Assembly (NCBI GenBank): GCA_963797255.1
Contig: CAWCOV010000019.1
Coordinates: 620,001-684,000 of the forward strand
Direction: 5' to 3'
Length of the DNA stretch: 64,000 nucleotides
Source: JANXZS01 sp963797255
GTDB lineage: Bacteria > Acidobacteriota > Terriglobia > Terriglobales > Acidobacteriaceae
The number at the start of each line of letters is the position of its first letter. Position 1 is the stretch's first letter. The notes under the pieces were generated by a model. That model searched no databases and was not told where the DNA came from. It worked only from the letters and a program-made list of their open reading frames with translations. Both the position numbers and the translations under genes were made by a program. This document shows, one piece after another, positions 55,723 through 64,000 of the stretch.

Positions 55723-56997
55723 TCAGCCTTGATTTCCTTGCATGGCCTGCACAGCCTGGTCGTAGGCCATCATTAATTCTGCAAGCTGTTGTTCCACCTG
55801 CATAATAGCCTCTTCAAGTGCCTGCAGATGCGCCGCCGCTTCCGCTGCCGGATCACCCACTCCACCGAACCCCGCGCGGCTCGGAGTCGCAAGTACGAAC
55901 GGAGAAGCGTGAATGCCGGGGATCAGCGGGCCCGGCCCAACTCCTGGACCCGGTCCAACTACGGGATCGTGCGCAACTTCCTTTACCGTCTCACGGATAG
56001 GATCCTTACGAACTTCCTTGATTGTGTCGCGAACGGGTTCCTTGGATACCTCTTTGAATGTCGGATCGGTAATTGGGTCTTTCCGAACTTCCTTCACGGT
56101 GTCGCGGGTTGGCTCTTTGGAAACCTCTTTGAATGTGTGATCAAAAATTGGATCCTTTGGAACTTCTTTGAACGTTGTCGCCGTGGGATACAAGATTCGC
56201 ACGCCGGCGAGATCGTCCGCGGAAAGCCCAGACCGCTGGCCCATCACCACTCCCGCAGGCAGCGCCTGCTTGGCCACAATCGTGTTCTGACCGTTGATTG
56301 TGAAAGCGTTGGGCGGATAATGCATGATCGATCCGTAATCGTATGCTCCCAGATCGTCTCCATCCGAGATATGTTGGCTAAAATTGAATTGCATCGACGG
56401 ATCGATGTTTGCCCATACGATCGTCACAAAGTTGTCACGATCTTCTCGGCTTTGCTCATGCCACAAACCGATAGTATGGCCGATCTCGTGGATGGCGTTG
56501 CCCGCTGTGCAACCGGCGCCAAGCGTGATGTTCTGCTGGCCACCTTGTTTGCCGACAAATGAGGAGCAGCCGCCACCGGATACAAAACGTGCAAAATCTG
56601 GGAACTGCGCCTGGTTTGCCGCCGTGCGAAGAGTGAAACGGATGGTGGTATTCGCCTCCCAGTGTGCAATCGCGTCTGTAACTCTTTGCTGGTTCGGAAG
56701 ACCCGGATCAATCTCGTATGGAACGACCGCATTCGGCCACCGGAACTGCGCACCCGTAATGCCGATGGAGCGCTGAGCAATGTCTCTGGCCTGGGTCTGC
56801 TGCAATTGCTGTACAGAACCGAGAACAATGTCACCTTCAAAAATTGCTTCACCATCCACGTTTGCGTAAAGTAGCGGCTTCTGCGTAAATGTCGCTCCAT
56901 CAACCAAAGCAGTACCTGCTACCGGACCCGACCTCAATTCTCCATGAACCGTGGGTTTACGACTGGCAGTAACTCGAGTGCTTTGCTTCTTTGCCAT
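55723..56997 (-). CDS. Astacin-like (M12A) metalloprotease with C-terminal TxKEV repeats
   Basis: 424 residues from ATG 56997 (AGAGGAC upstream), with no signal peptide. Residues ~75-270 are an astacin domain: zinc motif AIHEIGHTIGLWHEQSRED (His170, Glu171, His174, His180), Met-turn SIMHYPP with the Tyr227 ligand, and GLSADDLAGVRILYP closing the domain. Residues 275-345 are six 12-13-residue repeats with consensus T-[FVI]-K-E-V-x-K-[DE]-P-x-x-[DE]. A Gly-Pro linker and a C-terminal Gln/Glu helix follow. Thr/Lys facing Glu/Asp in fixed register is what an ATP-grasp macrocyclase acts on. It is first in the operon, one base before the ligase. Confidence 0.88.
   Translation of the reverse strand: MAKKQSTRVTASRKPTVHGELRSGPVAGTALVDGATFTQKPLLYANVDGEAIFEGDIVLGSVQQLQQTQARDIAQRSIGITGAQFRWPNAVVPYEIDPGLPNQQRVTDAIAHWEANTTIRFTLRTAANQAQFPDFARFVSGGGCSSFVGKQGGQQNITLGAGCTAGNAIHEIGHTIGLWHEQSREDRDNFVTIVWANIDPSMQFNFSQHISDGDDLGAYDYGSIMHYPPNAFTINGQNTIVAKQALPAGVVMGQRSGLSADDLAGVRILYPTATTFKEVPKDPIFDHTFKEVSKEPTRDTVKEVRKDPITDPTFKEVSKEPVRDTIKEVRKDPIRETVKEVAHDPVVGPGPGVGPGPLIPGIHASPFVLATPSRAGFGGVGDPAAEAAAHLQALEEAIMQVEQQLAELMMAYDQAVQAMQGNQG
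55963..56175 (-). other. Putative graspetide core: six T-x-K-E-V-x-K-D/E-P repeats
   Basis: Codes residues 275-345 of the protease. Units: TFKEVPKDPIFDH, TFKEVSKEPTRD, TVKEVRKDPITDP, TFKEVSKEPVRD, TIKEVRKDPIRE, TVKEVAHDP. The conserved Thr, Lys, Glu and Asp/Glu positions are the possible donors and acceptors for ester or amide cross-links. Confidence 0.6.
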
Positions 56998-57330
56998 CTT
57001 GTGTCCTCTCAATTCGAAAGATTTTAGAGCCCTCACTGACAACTGGCCGGATACTCTCTGATTTGGCTTTCGTGGGATTGCAGCTTCGCCTGGGTCTCCG
57101 GGGGGCGGAAGAAACCAAAACTCGCGATGCGCGGGGCCTAAAGTCTGGACCGACAAGATTTGGCCACAAAATATCGAGAATGACCAATGAATAATGAAAA
57201 TAAATTGTGTTCTTCCAACGGCCCTCGAGGATGAGTGCCGCTAACTTCCAACAGGACCGTGTTTCTCTCAGGCAAAGATGGTGACACCGGCTTCGCGATC
57301 GTTTCACGCGAAGTCGTCCGCATCGTTGGC
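56998..57330. other. 333-base gap between lyase and protease genes
   Basis: No gene seen. The gap suggests that the protease/ligase operon has its own promoter here. I find no clear terminator for the lyase gene. Confidence 0.45.
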
Positions 57331-58707
57331 TCAGAAAACATTCGCGACAGCCTCCGCCATCGGTCGGAGATGCGCCGTAAAATGCCGCAGGAAAGGAGCC
57401 TCATACGTCAGCTTCATACCTTTGATCTGTGCGCGCCGTTCCCACACGTTCAAGATAATCTCGACGACATAATCAATATGGCTTTGCGTGTACACGCGAC
57501 GGGGAATTGCCAACCGCACCAATTCCATTTTTGCCGCAGCCGCGAACATCAGGCTCCCGATCTCCACTGACCGGATCCCGCCTTCGAGATATAACTCCGC
57601 GGCTAGCGCAACTCCCGGGAACTGATCCGCAGGAATGTGCGGCAAGAATGCTTTCGCATCGATGTAAATCGCATGTCCACCCGGTGGCTGCACGATGGGC
57701 ACCCCGCGCTCAGAGATGTGGTCGCCGAGGTAGGCAGTCGATGCCAGTCGATAGCGAAGATAGTCTTCTTCCAGCGATTCCTGCAGACCCACCGCAATAG
57801 CTTCGATATCCCGCCCCGCCAAACCTCCGTACGTGGGATAGCCTTCCGTAAGAATTAAGAGATCCTGTTGTTGGCGTGCAAGGATGTCGTCGTTCGTGCA
57901 AAGAAATCCTCCGATGTTCGCCATACCGTCTTTCTTTGCCGACATCGTACAGCCATCTCCAAGCGAAAACATTTCCTGCGCAATCTGCTTCGGTGTTTTC
58001 GATTCATAGCCCGGCTCACGCAGCTTGATAAAGTAAGCATTCTCAGCGAAACGGCACGCATCGAAATAAAGCGGTATGCCGTGTCGATGGCAAACGTCCG
58101 CCACCGCTTTCGCGTTTTCCATCGAGACGGGCTGTCCACCCCCGGAATTATTTGTCACGGTGAGCGTCACCAGCGGAATGCGTTCACGGCCTACTCGAAC
58201 AATCAAATCCTCAAGCGCCGCCACATCCATGTTGCCTTTGAAGGGAAGCCGCTTTTCCGGATGCCGGGCCTCCGGCATTGGAAGGTCGACCGCCTCTGCG
58301 CCGACAAATTCCACATTCGCACGAGTGGTGTCGAAGTGAGTATTGTTCGGCACGATGTCCCCCTTCTTGCACATCACGTGGAATAGAATGCGCTCTGCTG
58401 CACGCCCCTGGTGTGTCGGTATGACATGTGTGTATCCGAAGATGTCCTGAACGGATGCCTTGAAGCGATCAAAGCTCCTGCTGCCCGCGTAGCTCTCATC
58501 GCCCTCCATCACGGCCGCCCACTGGTGCGTGGACATGGCTCCCGTGCCTGAATCCGTGAGCAGATCAATCAGTACATCATCCGCTTTCAGCAGGAAGAGA
58601 TTGTAGTGTGCGGCGCGCAACAACTCTTCTCGCTGCGTGCGTGTTGTCCAGCGAATCGGTTCAACGCTCTTGATGCGGAACGGTTCAATGATGGTCTTGG
58701 TTGGCAT
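57331..58707 (-). CDS. tnaA: Tryptophanase/tyrosine phenol-lyase family enzyme
   Basis: 458 residues, PLP-dependent beta-eliminating lyase. N-terminus EPFRIKSVEPIRWTTRTQRE; LTDSGTGAMSTHQWAAVMEG near residue 50; VIPTHQGRAAERILF; TVTNNSGGGQPVSMENAKAV; LYFDACRFAENAYFI; PLP Lys in GCTMSAKKDGMANIGGFL. Full length. It cleaves tryptophan to indole, pyruvate and ammonia, or tyrosine to phenol; the sequence alone does not settle which. There is no leader-peptide gene tnaC visible. It diverges from the methyltransferase. Confidence 0.92.
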   Translation of the reverse strand: MPTKTIIEPFRIKSVEPIRWTTRTQREELLRAAHYNLFLLKADDVLIDLLTDSGTGAMSTHQWAAVMEGDESYAGSRSFDRFKASVQDIFGYTHVIPTHQGRAAERILFHVMCKKGDIVPNNTHFDTTRANVEFVGAEAVDLPMPEARHPEKRLPFKGNMDVAALEDLIVRVGRERIPLVTLTVTNNSGGGQPVSMENAKAVADVCHRHGIPLYFDACRFAENAYFIKLREPGYESKTPKQIAQEMFSLGDGCTMSAKKDGMANIGGFLCTNDDILARQQQDLLILTEGYPTYGGLAGRDIEAIAVGLQESLEEDYLRYRLASTAYLGDHISERGVPIVQPPGGHAIYIDAKAFLPHIPADQFPGVALAAELYLEGGIRSVEIGSLMFAAAAKMELVRLAIPRRVYTQSHIDYVVEIILNVWERRAQIKGMKLTYEAPFLRHFTAHLRPMAEAVANVF

Positions 58708-58928
58708 CCGAAAATTCTCCTCACACGGGAACAGGGTAGCTCGTTCTGGCGCCGACTCGGCGCACCGAGCCAGAGAAGGCAACCCTGATTTATAGTTCGG
58801 ACTAGGAAGTTAAGCAATGTGGGGCATTTCTACTTCCCTCAACGCAAACAACTTTTAGTGGAATCCCATTCACACTCGGCAGATATCGATCCGAACCACT
58901 ATGCTCGTAGTGAGAGCACACAATCACC

Positions 58929-59546
58929 ATGAATATCCAGGAACAGTTCGGGCAGATCGATATCTACGTATTCGATCAGATTCTGCGCGGCAATATCGCA
59001 CCCGGAATGCGTGTACTCGACGCTGGCTGTGGCTACGGCCGCAACCTTGTGCATTTGTTACGTGAGGGATGCGACGTCTTCGCTCTGGATGCTGACGCCG
59101 ACGGCGTTCAACACGTCCGCAATCTGTCGCAGTCGTTGGGAACGGGACTGCCAACGAGCAATTTTCAAGTGGGAGCAATCGAACGGATACCGTTTCCCGA
59201 TGACTTCGCTGACGTTGTGATTTGTAATTCCGTGCTGCACTTCGCGCGAGATGATCAGCATTTCAGAGCGATGTTAGCCGACCTCTGGCGAGTGCTGAAA
59301 CCCGGAGGAATGTTGTTCTGCCGATTGGGTTCGAGAATCGGCATGGATTTCGAGTGGCTGCGCGGCAATGTCTACAGGATCCGCGACGGCTCTGAGTGGT
59401 TCCTCGTGGACGAGGAGATGCTCCTCGCCTTAACCGGCGAGTTGAACGCGGTACTCGCGGATCCACTGAAGACGACGATCGTGCAGGACTATCGTTGCAT
59501 GACAACCTGGGTTACTAGAAAGCGGAGAAGCTCGGCGCGCGTTTAG
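58929..59546 (+). CDS. SAM-dependent class I methyltransferase
   Basis: 205 residues. Motif I is MRVLDAGCGYGRNLVHLLRE, motif II VFALDADADGV, then RIPFPDDFADVVICNSVLHF and DLWRVLKPGGMLFCRLGSRI, the methyltransferase_11 type. The N-terminal QFGQIDIYVFDQILRGNIAP forms the cap. The C-terminal region (WFLVDEEMLLALTGE) resembles TehB/UbiE-like small-molecule methyltransferases. Substrate unknown. It is convergent with the PQQ enzyme gene, 7 bases apart. Confidence 0.88.
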   Translation: MNIQEQFGQIDIYVFDQILRGNIAPGMRVLDAGCGYGRNLVHLLREGCDVFALDADADGVQHVRNLSQSLGTGLPTSNFQVGAIERIPFPDDFADVVICNSVLHFARDDQHFRAMLADLWRVLKPGGMLFCRLGSRIGMDFEWLRGNVYRIRDGSEWFLVDEEMLLALTGELNAVLADPLKTTIVQDYRCMTTWVTRKRRSSARV

Positions 59547-59553
59547 GGCTTCT

Positions 59554-61110
59554 TCAATTACGCGTCGCCGGAAGCTTCCACGCGAACAAAACTCCACCGC
59601 CGCTCGTAAGAAGATACTGTTCGCCGTCGAGCATGTAAGTGATAGGAGAACTCCCGATGCCTGCTCCCGCACCCGCATGCCACAAGGTCCGCCCATTGGC
59701 TGTATCCAATGCAAGAAAGTTTCCGTGAGCATCGCCGGTAAACGTAAGCCCCGAAGCTGTCGTCATCACTCCGGCACCGGACCCTCCCAGCCCAACTTCA
59801 TGACTCCACCGAATCTTTCCCGTCTGGTAATCAATCGCTTCGATCACGCCTTTGCCCCAAAGACCGTAATCCGCTCCCGCCCATCCATAATCTCCATCTG
59901 CGGGTTTGCTGAAATAAAGACTCCAGCTATGATGCGCATCGACGATGAATAAACCGGTTTTCGGATCGAAGCTTGGTGACCGGTAGTTCGTCAGACCTCC
60001 CTCGTCCGGCGCAATCAAACGGCCATCCGGTGCAGGCTCTTTCTCAGGATTGGGGATCGGCCGCCCTTGCTTATCCACTCCGAGCGTCCAGTTCACTGGC
60101 CCGAAAGGCGCGGTTAGAAGGCTCTTGCCATTGGTTCGATCCAGTACAAAAAAATAGCCGTTGCGCGAAGCCTGCATCAGCATCTTGCGCGGCTTCCCAT
60201 GAAACAATCCATCGACCAGCACCGGAACCTCGACCGCATCCCAATCGTGTGTATCGTGGGGCGATGGCTGGAAGGCCCACACCAGCTTGCCCGTATCTGG
60301 ATTCAGAGCAACGATGGTGCACGTATAGAGATTGTCGCCGGGACGCACTTTGCCGTTCAGTACCGGAGTAGGATTCCCTGTTCCCCAATAGATGAGGTTC
60401 AATTCCGGATCATATGTTCCGGTGATCCACGTTGTACCGCCGGTCGCAGTGTTGGGAGTCCCTGCGGGCGGAGTTACATCCCACTGCCACTGCGTTTTGC
60501 CGGTCTCCGGATCCACCGACCGGATGAACATGGCGAGATTGTCCAGATCGCCACCAATCCCGGTGATCACGTGATTGCCTACAATCTGTGGCGCATTCGT
60601 GGCCCAGTATCCCTGTTCCACATCCGCAAGCTTCACGATCCAGCGCAAGGTTCCATCCTTGCGGTTCAATGAGACAAGGTGCGCATCCGGCGTGGTTGAA
60701 AATATCCAATCCTTATAGACAGCAACGCCGCGCTGGCCAAGATTCAGCCCCTTGTTCGGCGGATAGGTGTATTGCCAAATCCGATGGCCCGAGCGGGCAT
60801 CGACCGCCCAGATGTTATTCGGGATCGTGAAATACAAAATCCCATCCACCAATATCGGCGACGACTTGATGGTGTCGTTATGCTGCGTCTGAAACGCCCA
60901 CGCCAGCGTAAGGTTGCTCACGTTTTGCGGTGTGATCTGCGTCAGCTTGCTGTGACGCATGCCGGTGTAGTCGCCGTGATAACCAGGCCAACTGTTCGCG
61001 GGAGGATTGAGAAGCATTGCCGCGTCAACGTCCTCTGCCGGGAGAAAAGAAGGGAATGCCGTCCACACCAGCAAAACGGCTGCAATCATTACGCTTTTCG
61101 GAAACTTCAT
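59554..61110 (-). CDS. PQQ-dependent-type dehydrogenase (beta-propeller)
   Basis: 518 residues from ATG 61110, signal peptide MKFPKSVMIAAVLLVWTAFP ... LPAED. An eight-bladed propeller is indicated by tryptophan-docking repeats (LTLAWAFQTQHNDTIKSSPI, GHRIWQYTYPP, TGKTQWQWDVTPP, TGKLVWAFQPSPHDTHDWDA, GKIRWSHEVGLGG, GRTLWHAGAGAGIGSSPIT). The DWDA segment is where quinoprotein alcohol dehydrogenases bind PQQ and metal. No cytochrome c domain is fused. It oxidises an unknown alcohol or sugar in the periplasm and would pass electrons to a separate cytochrome. No pqq synthesis genes are near. Confidence 0.88.
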   Translation of the reverse strand: MKFPKSVMIAAVLLVWTAFPSFLPAEDVDAAMLLNPPANSWPGYHGDYTGMRHSKLTQITPQNVSNLTLAWAFQTQHNDTIKSSPILVDGILYFTIPNNIWAVDARSGHRIWQYTYPPNKGLNLGQRGVAVYKDWIFSTTPDAHLVSLNRKDGTLRWIVKLADVEQGYWATNAPQIVGNHVITGIGGDLDNLAMFIRSVDPETGKTQWQWDVTPPAGTPNTATGGTTWITGTYDPELNLIYWGTGNPTPVLNGKVRPGDNLYTCTIVALNPDTGKLVWAFQPSPHDTHDWDAVEVPVLVDGLFHGKPRKMLMQASRNGYFFVLDRTNGKSLLTAPFGPVNWTLGVDKQGRPIPNPEKEPAPDGRLIAPDEGGLTNYRSPSFDPKTGLFIVDAHHSWSLYFSKPADGDYGWAGADYGLWGKGVIEAIDYQTGKIRWSHEVGLGGSGAGVMTTASGLTFTGDAHGNFLALDTANGRTLWHAGAGAGIGSSPITYMLDGEQYLLTSGGGVLFAWKLPATRN

Positions 61111-61403
61111 CAATCTGTGGCCCTTCAATGGAGTCATCGAGTCAGTGTTCTCAATCCGCATTCGCAGATTTCGATAATAAATGGCTTCGTATTCTCCCGG
61201 CTGCGCAATTCTCATTTGGATAAGATTTCTCCTGCGTATGCCGCATGGGCCCAACATTTCACCCCCAAAGCCGCGACATGCCTGGCCGGGGAACAAAACA
61301 CAATTTGATCCGGAGAATTTTGAGCCTCAACTGTTGCAAGGAATCGCTCGACGGGGAATAGCGTACATGGTCTAATTCGCTAATCTTCGAGGCAAAAGTT
61401 CGA

Positions 61404-62954
61404 ATGCGCAAATTCATCCCTGGGTTTCTGCTCTGCCTGCCGGGCATACTCTGTGCCGCGCAAGATAGCCGGACGATCTCCATCGAAAGCGTAAAGGATG
61501 CCGTTAAACAGCTTGAACCATACATCCAGTCCAGCCTCACAAAAACAAAAGTCCCCGGAGTGGCGGTCGCTGTGGTCTATAACGATCAGGTCGTTTTCCT
61601 GGAGGGATACGGCGTTCGCAAGGCGGGTGAACCGGCGGCAATCGATCCCGATACCGTGTTTGAAATCGCTTCATTCTCGAAGCCCATTGCGTCTACCATT
61701 CTCGCTTCGCTCGTTGGCGAGGGAAAAATCAATTGGGACGATCGCATTGCGGATCTCGACACCGGATTCCAGTTGTCCAATGCCGACACCACTCGCCAAA
61801 TCACGATCCGCGATTTCCTTTCACACCGCAGCGGTCTCGCCACATTGTCCGGAGACGAGTTGGAGGATCTCGGCTATACACGCCCGCAAATTCTCTACCG
61901 CATGCGCTACCTTCCCCTGCCCGGCCAGTTCCGCAAAACCTACGCCTACAGCAACTTTGGTTACAGCGAGGGAGCTATTGCCGCTGCCACGAAGATCGGC
62001 AAGCCCTGGGAGACAATCGCGGACGAACAACTGTACTCACGTCTCGGCATGACCTCCACCAGTTCGCGTTTCTCCGATTATCAGGACCGACCCAACAAGG
62101 CGGCGCTGCATGTTTTCATCCATGGAGAGCCAGTCAACCGCTTCGTTCGCGATGCCGATGCGGAAGCGCCCGCCGGAGGCGTCAGTTCCACCGCGCGTGA
62201 TCTTACAAAGTGGGTCGGGCTTCAACTGGGTGGCGGAACTTGGAATGGCAAGCAGCTCATCGCTGCAGATGCGCTCGCCCAGACCCACGAGCCGCAGATC
62301 TGTCGCAATCCTGTTGATCCCGCCAAACCCGGCGAGTGTCCGGGCGGCCAGTATTACGGCCTGGGATGGGACGTCGGCAAGAACTCCCTTGGCCACACTC
62401 AACTCTCACACAGCGGTGCGTTTTTTCTCGGCGCTGCGACCGCCATTTATATGGTGCCCGAGGAGCACGTCGCCGTACTCGCCCTCAGCAACAGTATGCC
62501 GATCGGCCTCCCGGAAGCCATCTGCCTCCACTTCCTCGACCTTGTTCATTACGGCAAAGCTCAACGTGAGTATCTACCGCTTCTCGGCAATCTTTTTTCA
62601 AAGATGATCGCGGAAACTGACGACGCCTCTATAGATTATGCGACTCTCACGCCGCCGAAGACCGCGACGCCTGCGAAGACACTCAGCACGTATGCCGGCA
62701 AATACACGAACGAGTATTTCGGCACATTGGAAATATCGTTTGAGGAGAATCGGCTCATCCTGCGGCTTCCGCCGCTGGGAAAGTATTACGAACTTTCCCA
62801 TTGGGACGGAGATACGTTCACGTATTACTTCGCTAGCGAAAATACAGGCACGGGTCGACGCGGCGCCAAGTTCACCCCGGAGAAAAATCAGGTCCTCATC
62901 GAAAATCTCGCACCTGAGCACAATGCTGTGTTCACAAGGCAAGCTTCCCAATAG
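61404..62954 (+). CDS. Class C beta-lactamase-like serine hydrolase with DUF3471 tail
   Basis: 516 residues with signal peptide MRKFIPGFLLCLPGILCAAQ. Serine beta-lactamase/PBP fold: catalytic S-x-x-K in EIASFSKPIAST, Y-x-N in YAYSNFGYSEG and H-x-G in LSHSGAFFLGAAT. The C-terminal ~90 residues (LSTYAGKYTNEYFGTLEISF ... LSHWDGDTFTYYF) are a DUF3471-type beta domain. Such proteins are mostly D-aminopeptidases or esterases rather than resistance enzymes. Secreted to the periplasm. It is divergent from the PQQ enzyme gene, with 293 bases between. Confidence 0.9.
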   Translation: MRKFIPGFLLCLPGILCAAQDSRTISIESVKDAVKQLEPYIQSSLTKTKVPGVAVAVVYNDQVVFLEGYGVRKAGEPAAIDPDTVFEIASFSKPIASTILASLVGEGKINWDDRIADLDTGFQLSNADTTRQITIRDFLSHRSGLATLSGDELEDLGYTRPQILYRMRYLPLPGQFRKTYAYSNFGYSEGAIAAATKIGKPWETIADEQLYSRLGMTSTSSRFSDYQDRPNKAALHVFIHGEPVNRFVRDADAEAPAGGVSSTARDLTKWVGLQLGGGTWNGKQLIAADALAQTHEPQICRNPVDPAKPGECPGGQYYGLGWDVGKNSLGHTQLSHSGAFFLGAATAIYMVPEEHVAVLALSNSMPIGLPEAICLHFLDLVHYGKAQREYLPLLGNLFSKMIAETDDASIDYATLTPPKTATPAKTLSTYAGKYTNEYFGTLEISFEENRLILRLPPLGKYYELSHWDGDTFTYYFASENTGTGRRGAKFTPEKNQVLIENLAPEHNAVFTRQASQ

Positions 62955-63017
62955 AACGCAAACGCGCTATGCGCAACTCGCCCTATGCATCTGGACCGAG
63001 GGCGAGAGCACTGAATC

Positions 63018-64000
63018 CTACTTTTGCGCTTTCAACTTTGTATCCGCCGGGCTGGCCTGCGCGTATAAATAGTCACCGAGAGCATTTATCTCTTCAGGAG
63101 TACCAGTAAGTGGCGGCATGAACCGGCGGTATGCCATGTCCTGCCGATAGTCGTGGAGCATTTCCAGGACACTCCCGACCGACTGACGATCGCGCCCGGC
63201 AAGCAGCCTATCCAGAGAGCGGTATCCATTCAGCGTGTGGCACGATCCGCATTGCCCTCTGTACATCGCTTCGCCCTGCGCCCAGTGGTCACTTGTTTTC
63301 TGGTCGAGCCACAACGTCTTCTGCAGATAGCCATCTTTGTTAGCCGCGGCAACGTGGCTCACCCGCATGCTATTCGAGTACATGTGCAAGCCGATCACAT
63401 AGGGCTTACGCAGCATTTCGCGTGCATACTCGCCAGACCCGGTAGCCATCAGTGCAAGCAGCAGCACAGCCGATGCATGCGCAAGCGTGAAGTCCCTGGG
63501 GTTTCTGTATGCCAGGTAGTATGTCACCGCAATAATGGTGGCTGATGTGACGATCATGATCAGGGCGATGCGAGTGACCTGCGAGAAGGTTCCAGACCCG
63601 ATCGTCGAAATGCCAAGCGTCAGCAGTGCCCTTTGCGCGCGCGGCACCATCAGTAGATACCAGCCCATCACGATGGGCATCAGCACGAACGACGGTACCA
63701 GCCACTTGGAGGTCCACCGCAGAAAGCTGGCCTTCAACTCTGGCTGCTTCTCGCCGTCAATGCGGCTGCCCGAGACCAGGGCCCATACTCCAGCCAGCGA
63801 GATGCATACCAGCGTCCGCATCGCCAGGCTTGGCCAGTAGGTTGGATTAAAAAAAGCGTTCCAGAATTTGCTGGCTTCTGCGCCAGTCCCAGCCACGCTC
63901 AGCCATGTGTCGCCCGGCGTCAGCATGAACGTGAGAATGCCGTTGATGATGAGCAGCGTACAGACAGACATCCCCCCATAAACCCAGCCAACCGTGAGAT
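63018..64000 (-). CDS. Membrane-bound c-type cytochrome, N-terminus outside window
   Basis: The frame is open to the window edge (LTVGWVYGG before MSVCTLL), so the beginning is missing. Visible are at least six membrane helices (SVCTLLIINGILTFML, WLVPSFVLMPIVMGWYLLMV, IIAVTYYLAYRN), like the cytochrome bd subunit I-like proteins of anaerobic or nitrite/alcohol respiration. A C-terminal cytochrome c domain follows with heme-binding CGSCH (MYRGQCGSCHTLNGYRS) and the axial Met in RRFMPPLTGTPEEINALGDY. It carries electrons at the membrane; partner and exact family are uncertain. Confidence 0.8.
   Translation of the reverse strand, partial: LTVGWVYGGMSVCTLLIINGILTFMLTPGDTWLSVAGTGAEASKFWNAFFNPTYWPSLAMRTLVCISLAGVWALVSGSRIDGEKQPELKASFLRWTSKWLVPSFVLMPIVMGWYLLMVPRAQRALLTLGISTIGSGTFSQVTRIALIMIVTSATIIAVTYYLAYRNPRDFTLAHASAVLLLALMATGSGEYAREMLRKPYVIGLHMYSNSMRVSHVAAANKDGYLQKTLWLDQKTSDHWAQGEAMYRGQCGSCHTLNGYRSLDRLLAGRDRQSVGSVLEMLHDYRQDMAYRRFMPPLTGTPEEINALGDYLYAQASPADTKLKAQK

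Noticed and set aside
61404..62954. Antibiotic resistance beta-lactamase
   Set aside because: Has the fold motifs but also a DUF3471 tail and no resistance context; such proteins are mainly esterases or peptidases.

Overview
The window looks like a chromosomal segment of an Acidobacteriota (Terriglobia/Koribacter-like) bacterium of moderately high GC. The indications are an Oar-type TonB-dependent receptor with an N-terminal carboxypeptidase-regulatory-like domain, a kinase with TPR tail translationally coupled to an ECF sigma factor, a TPR-CHAT protein next to an ECF sigma factor, small secreted proteins of a type common in that phylum, and a GH92 mannosidase exported by Tat. This assignment rests on gene content only.

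Positions 1-21,360 are ordinary core genome: thiol-redox and housekeeping genes, a pirin, a serine-synthesis pair (serA plus a class V aminotransferase), yqeY, an RNase HI gene split by one base at a CCC-TGA site, a GH92 alpha-mannosidase, an ECF sigma / zinc-finger anti-sigma with HEAT repeats / PDZ protein operon, purL-purF, a homocysteine methyltransferase and a polytopic GT-C-like membrane protein.

A tRNA-Pro(CGG) at 21,363-21,439 is the left border of an integrated element. A perfect 71-bp direct repeat of its 3' half plus flank lies at 21,394-21,464 and 42,782-42,852 and encloses 21.3 kb. Next to the tRNA is a tyrosine integrase whose Shine-Dalgarno sits exactly in the loop of a 9-bp hairpin. 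The element is heavily decayed. It holds a broken excisionase tandem, a serine-recombinase fragment joined to a phage Gp37/Gp68-like (DUF5131) fragment, a phage structural-protein remnant, and degenerate copies of a 0.7-kb structured repeat whose hairpin arms change sequence yet stay complementary. It also holds a 32-base T tract, a higBA pair with a frameshifted toxin, a frameshifted TonB receptor, an ECF/membrane-regulator/CHAT-TPR cluster, a clostripain (C11) pseudogene and a Fic remnant. Just right of the second att copy is a remnant of a second related integrase, which points to tandem integration at one tRNA.

From 43,300 to 64,000 the sequence is mostly intact accessory genome. A sigma factor and Ser/Thr kinase-TPR pair come first, then a DUF4231 (SLATT-like) protein, a porin-like beta-barrel and a two-gene TIR / nSTAND-TPR signalling or defence system.

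The most interesting locus lies at 54.4-57.0 kb. It is a tight operon of an astacin-like metalloprotease whose C-terminal part carries six T-x-K-E-V-x-K-D/E-P repeats, an MvdC/MvdD-type ATP-grasp peptide ligase one base downstream, and a YbaY-like small protein. I read it as a candidate graspetide (omega-ester/amide cross-linked peptide) system in which the modified core is built into a protease. The window ends with a tryptophanase-family lyase, a methyltransferase, a PQQ-type dehydrogenase, a class C beta-lactamase-like hydrolase and a membrane c-type cytochrome cut by the window end.
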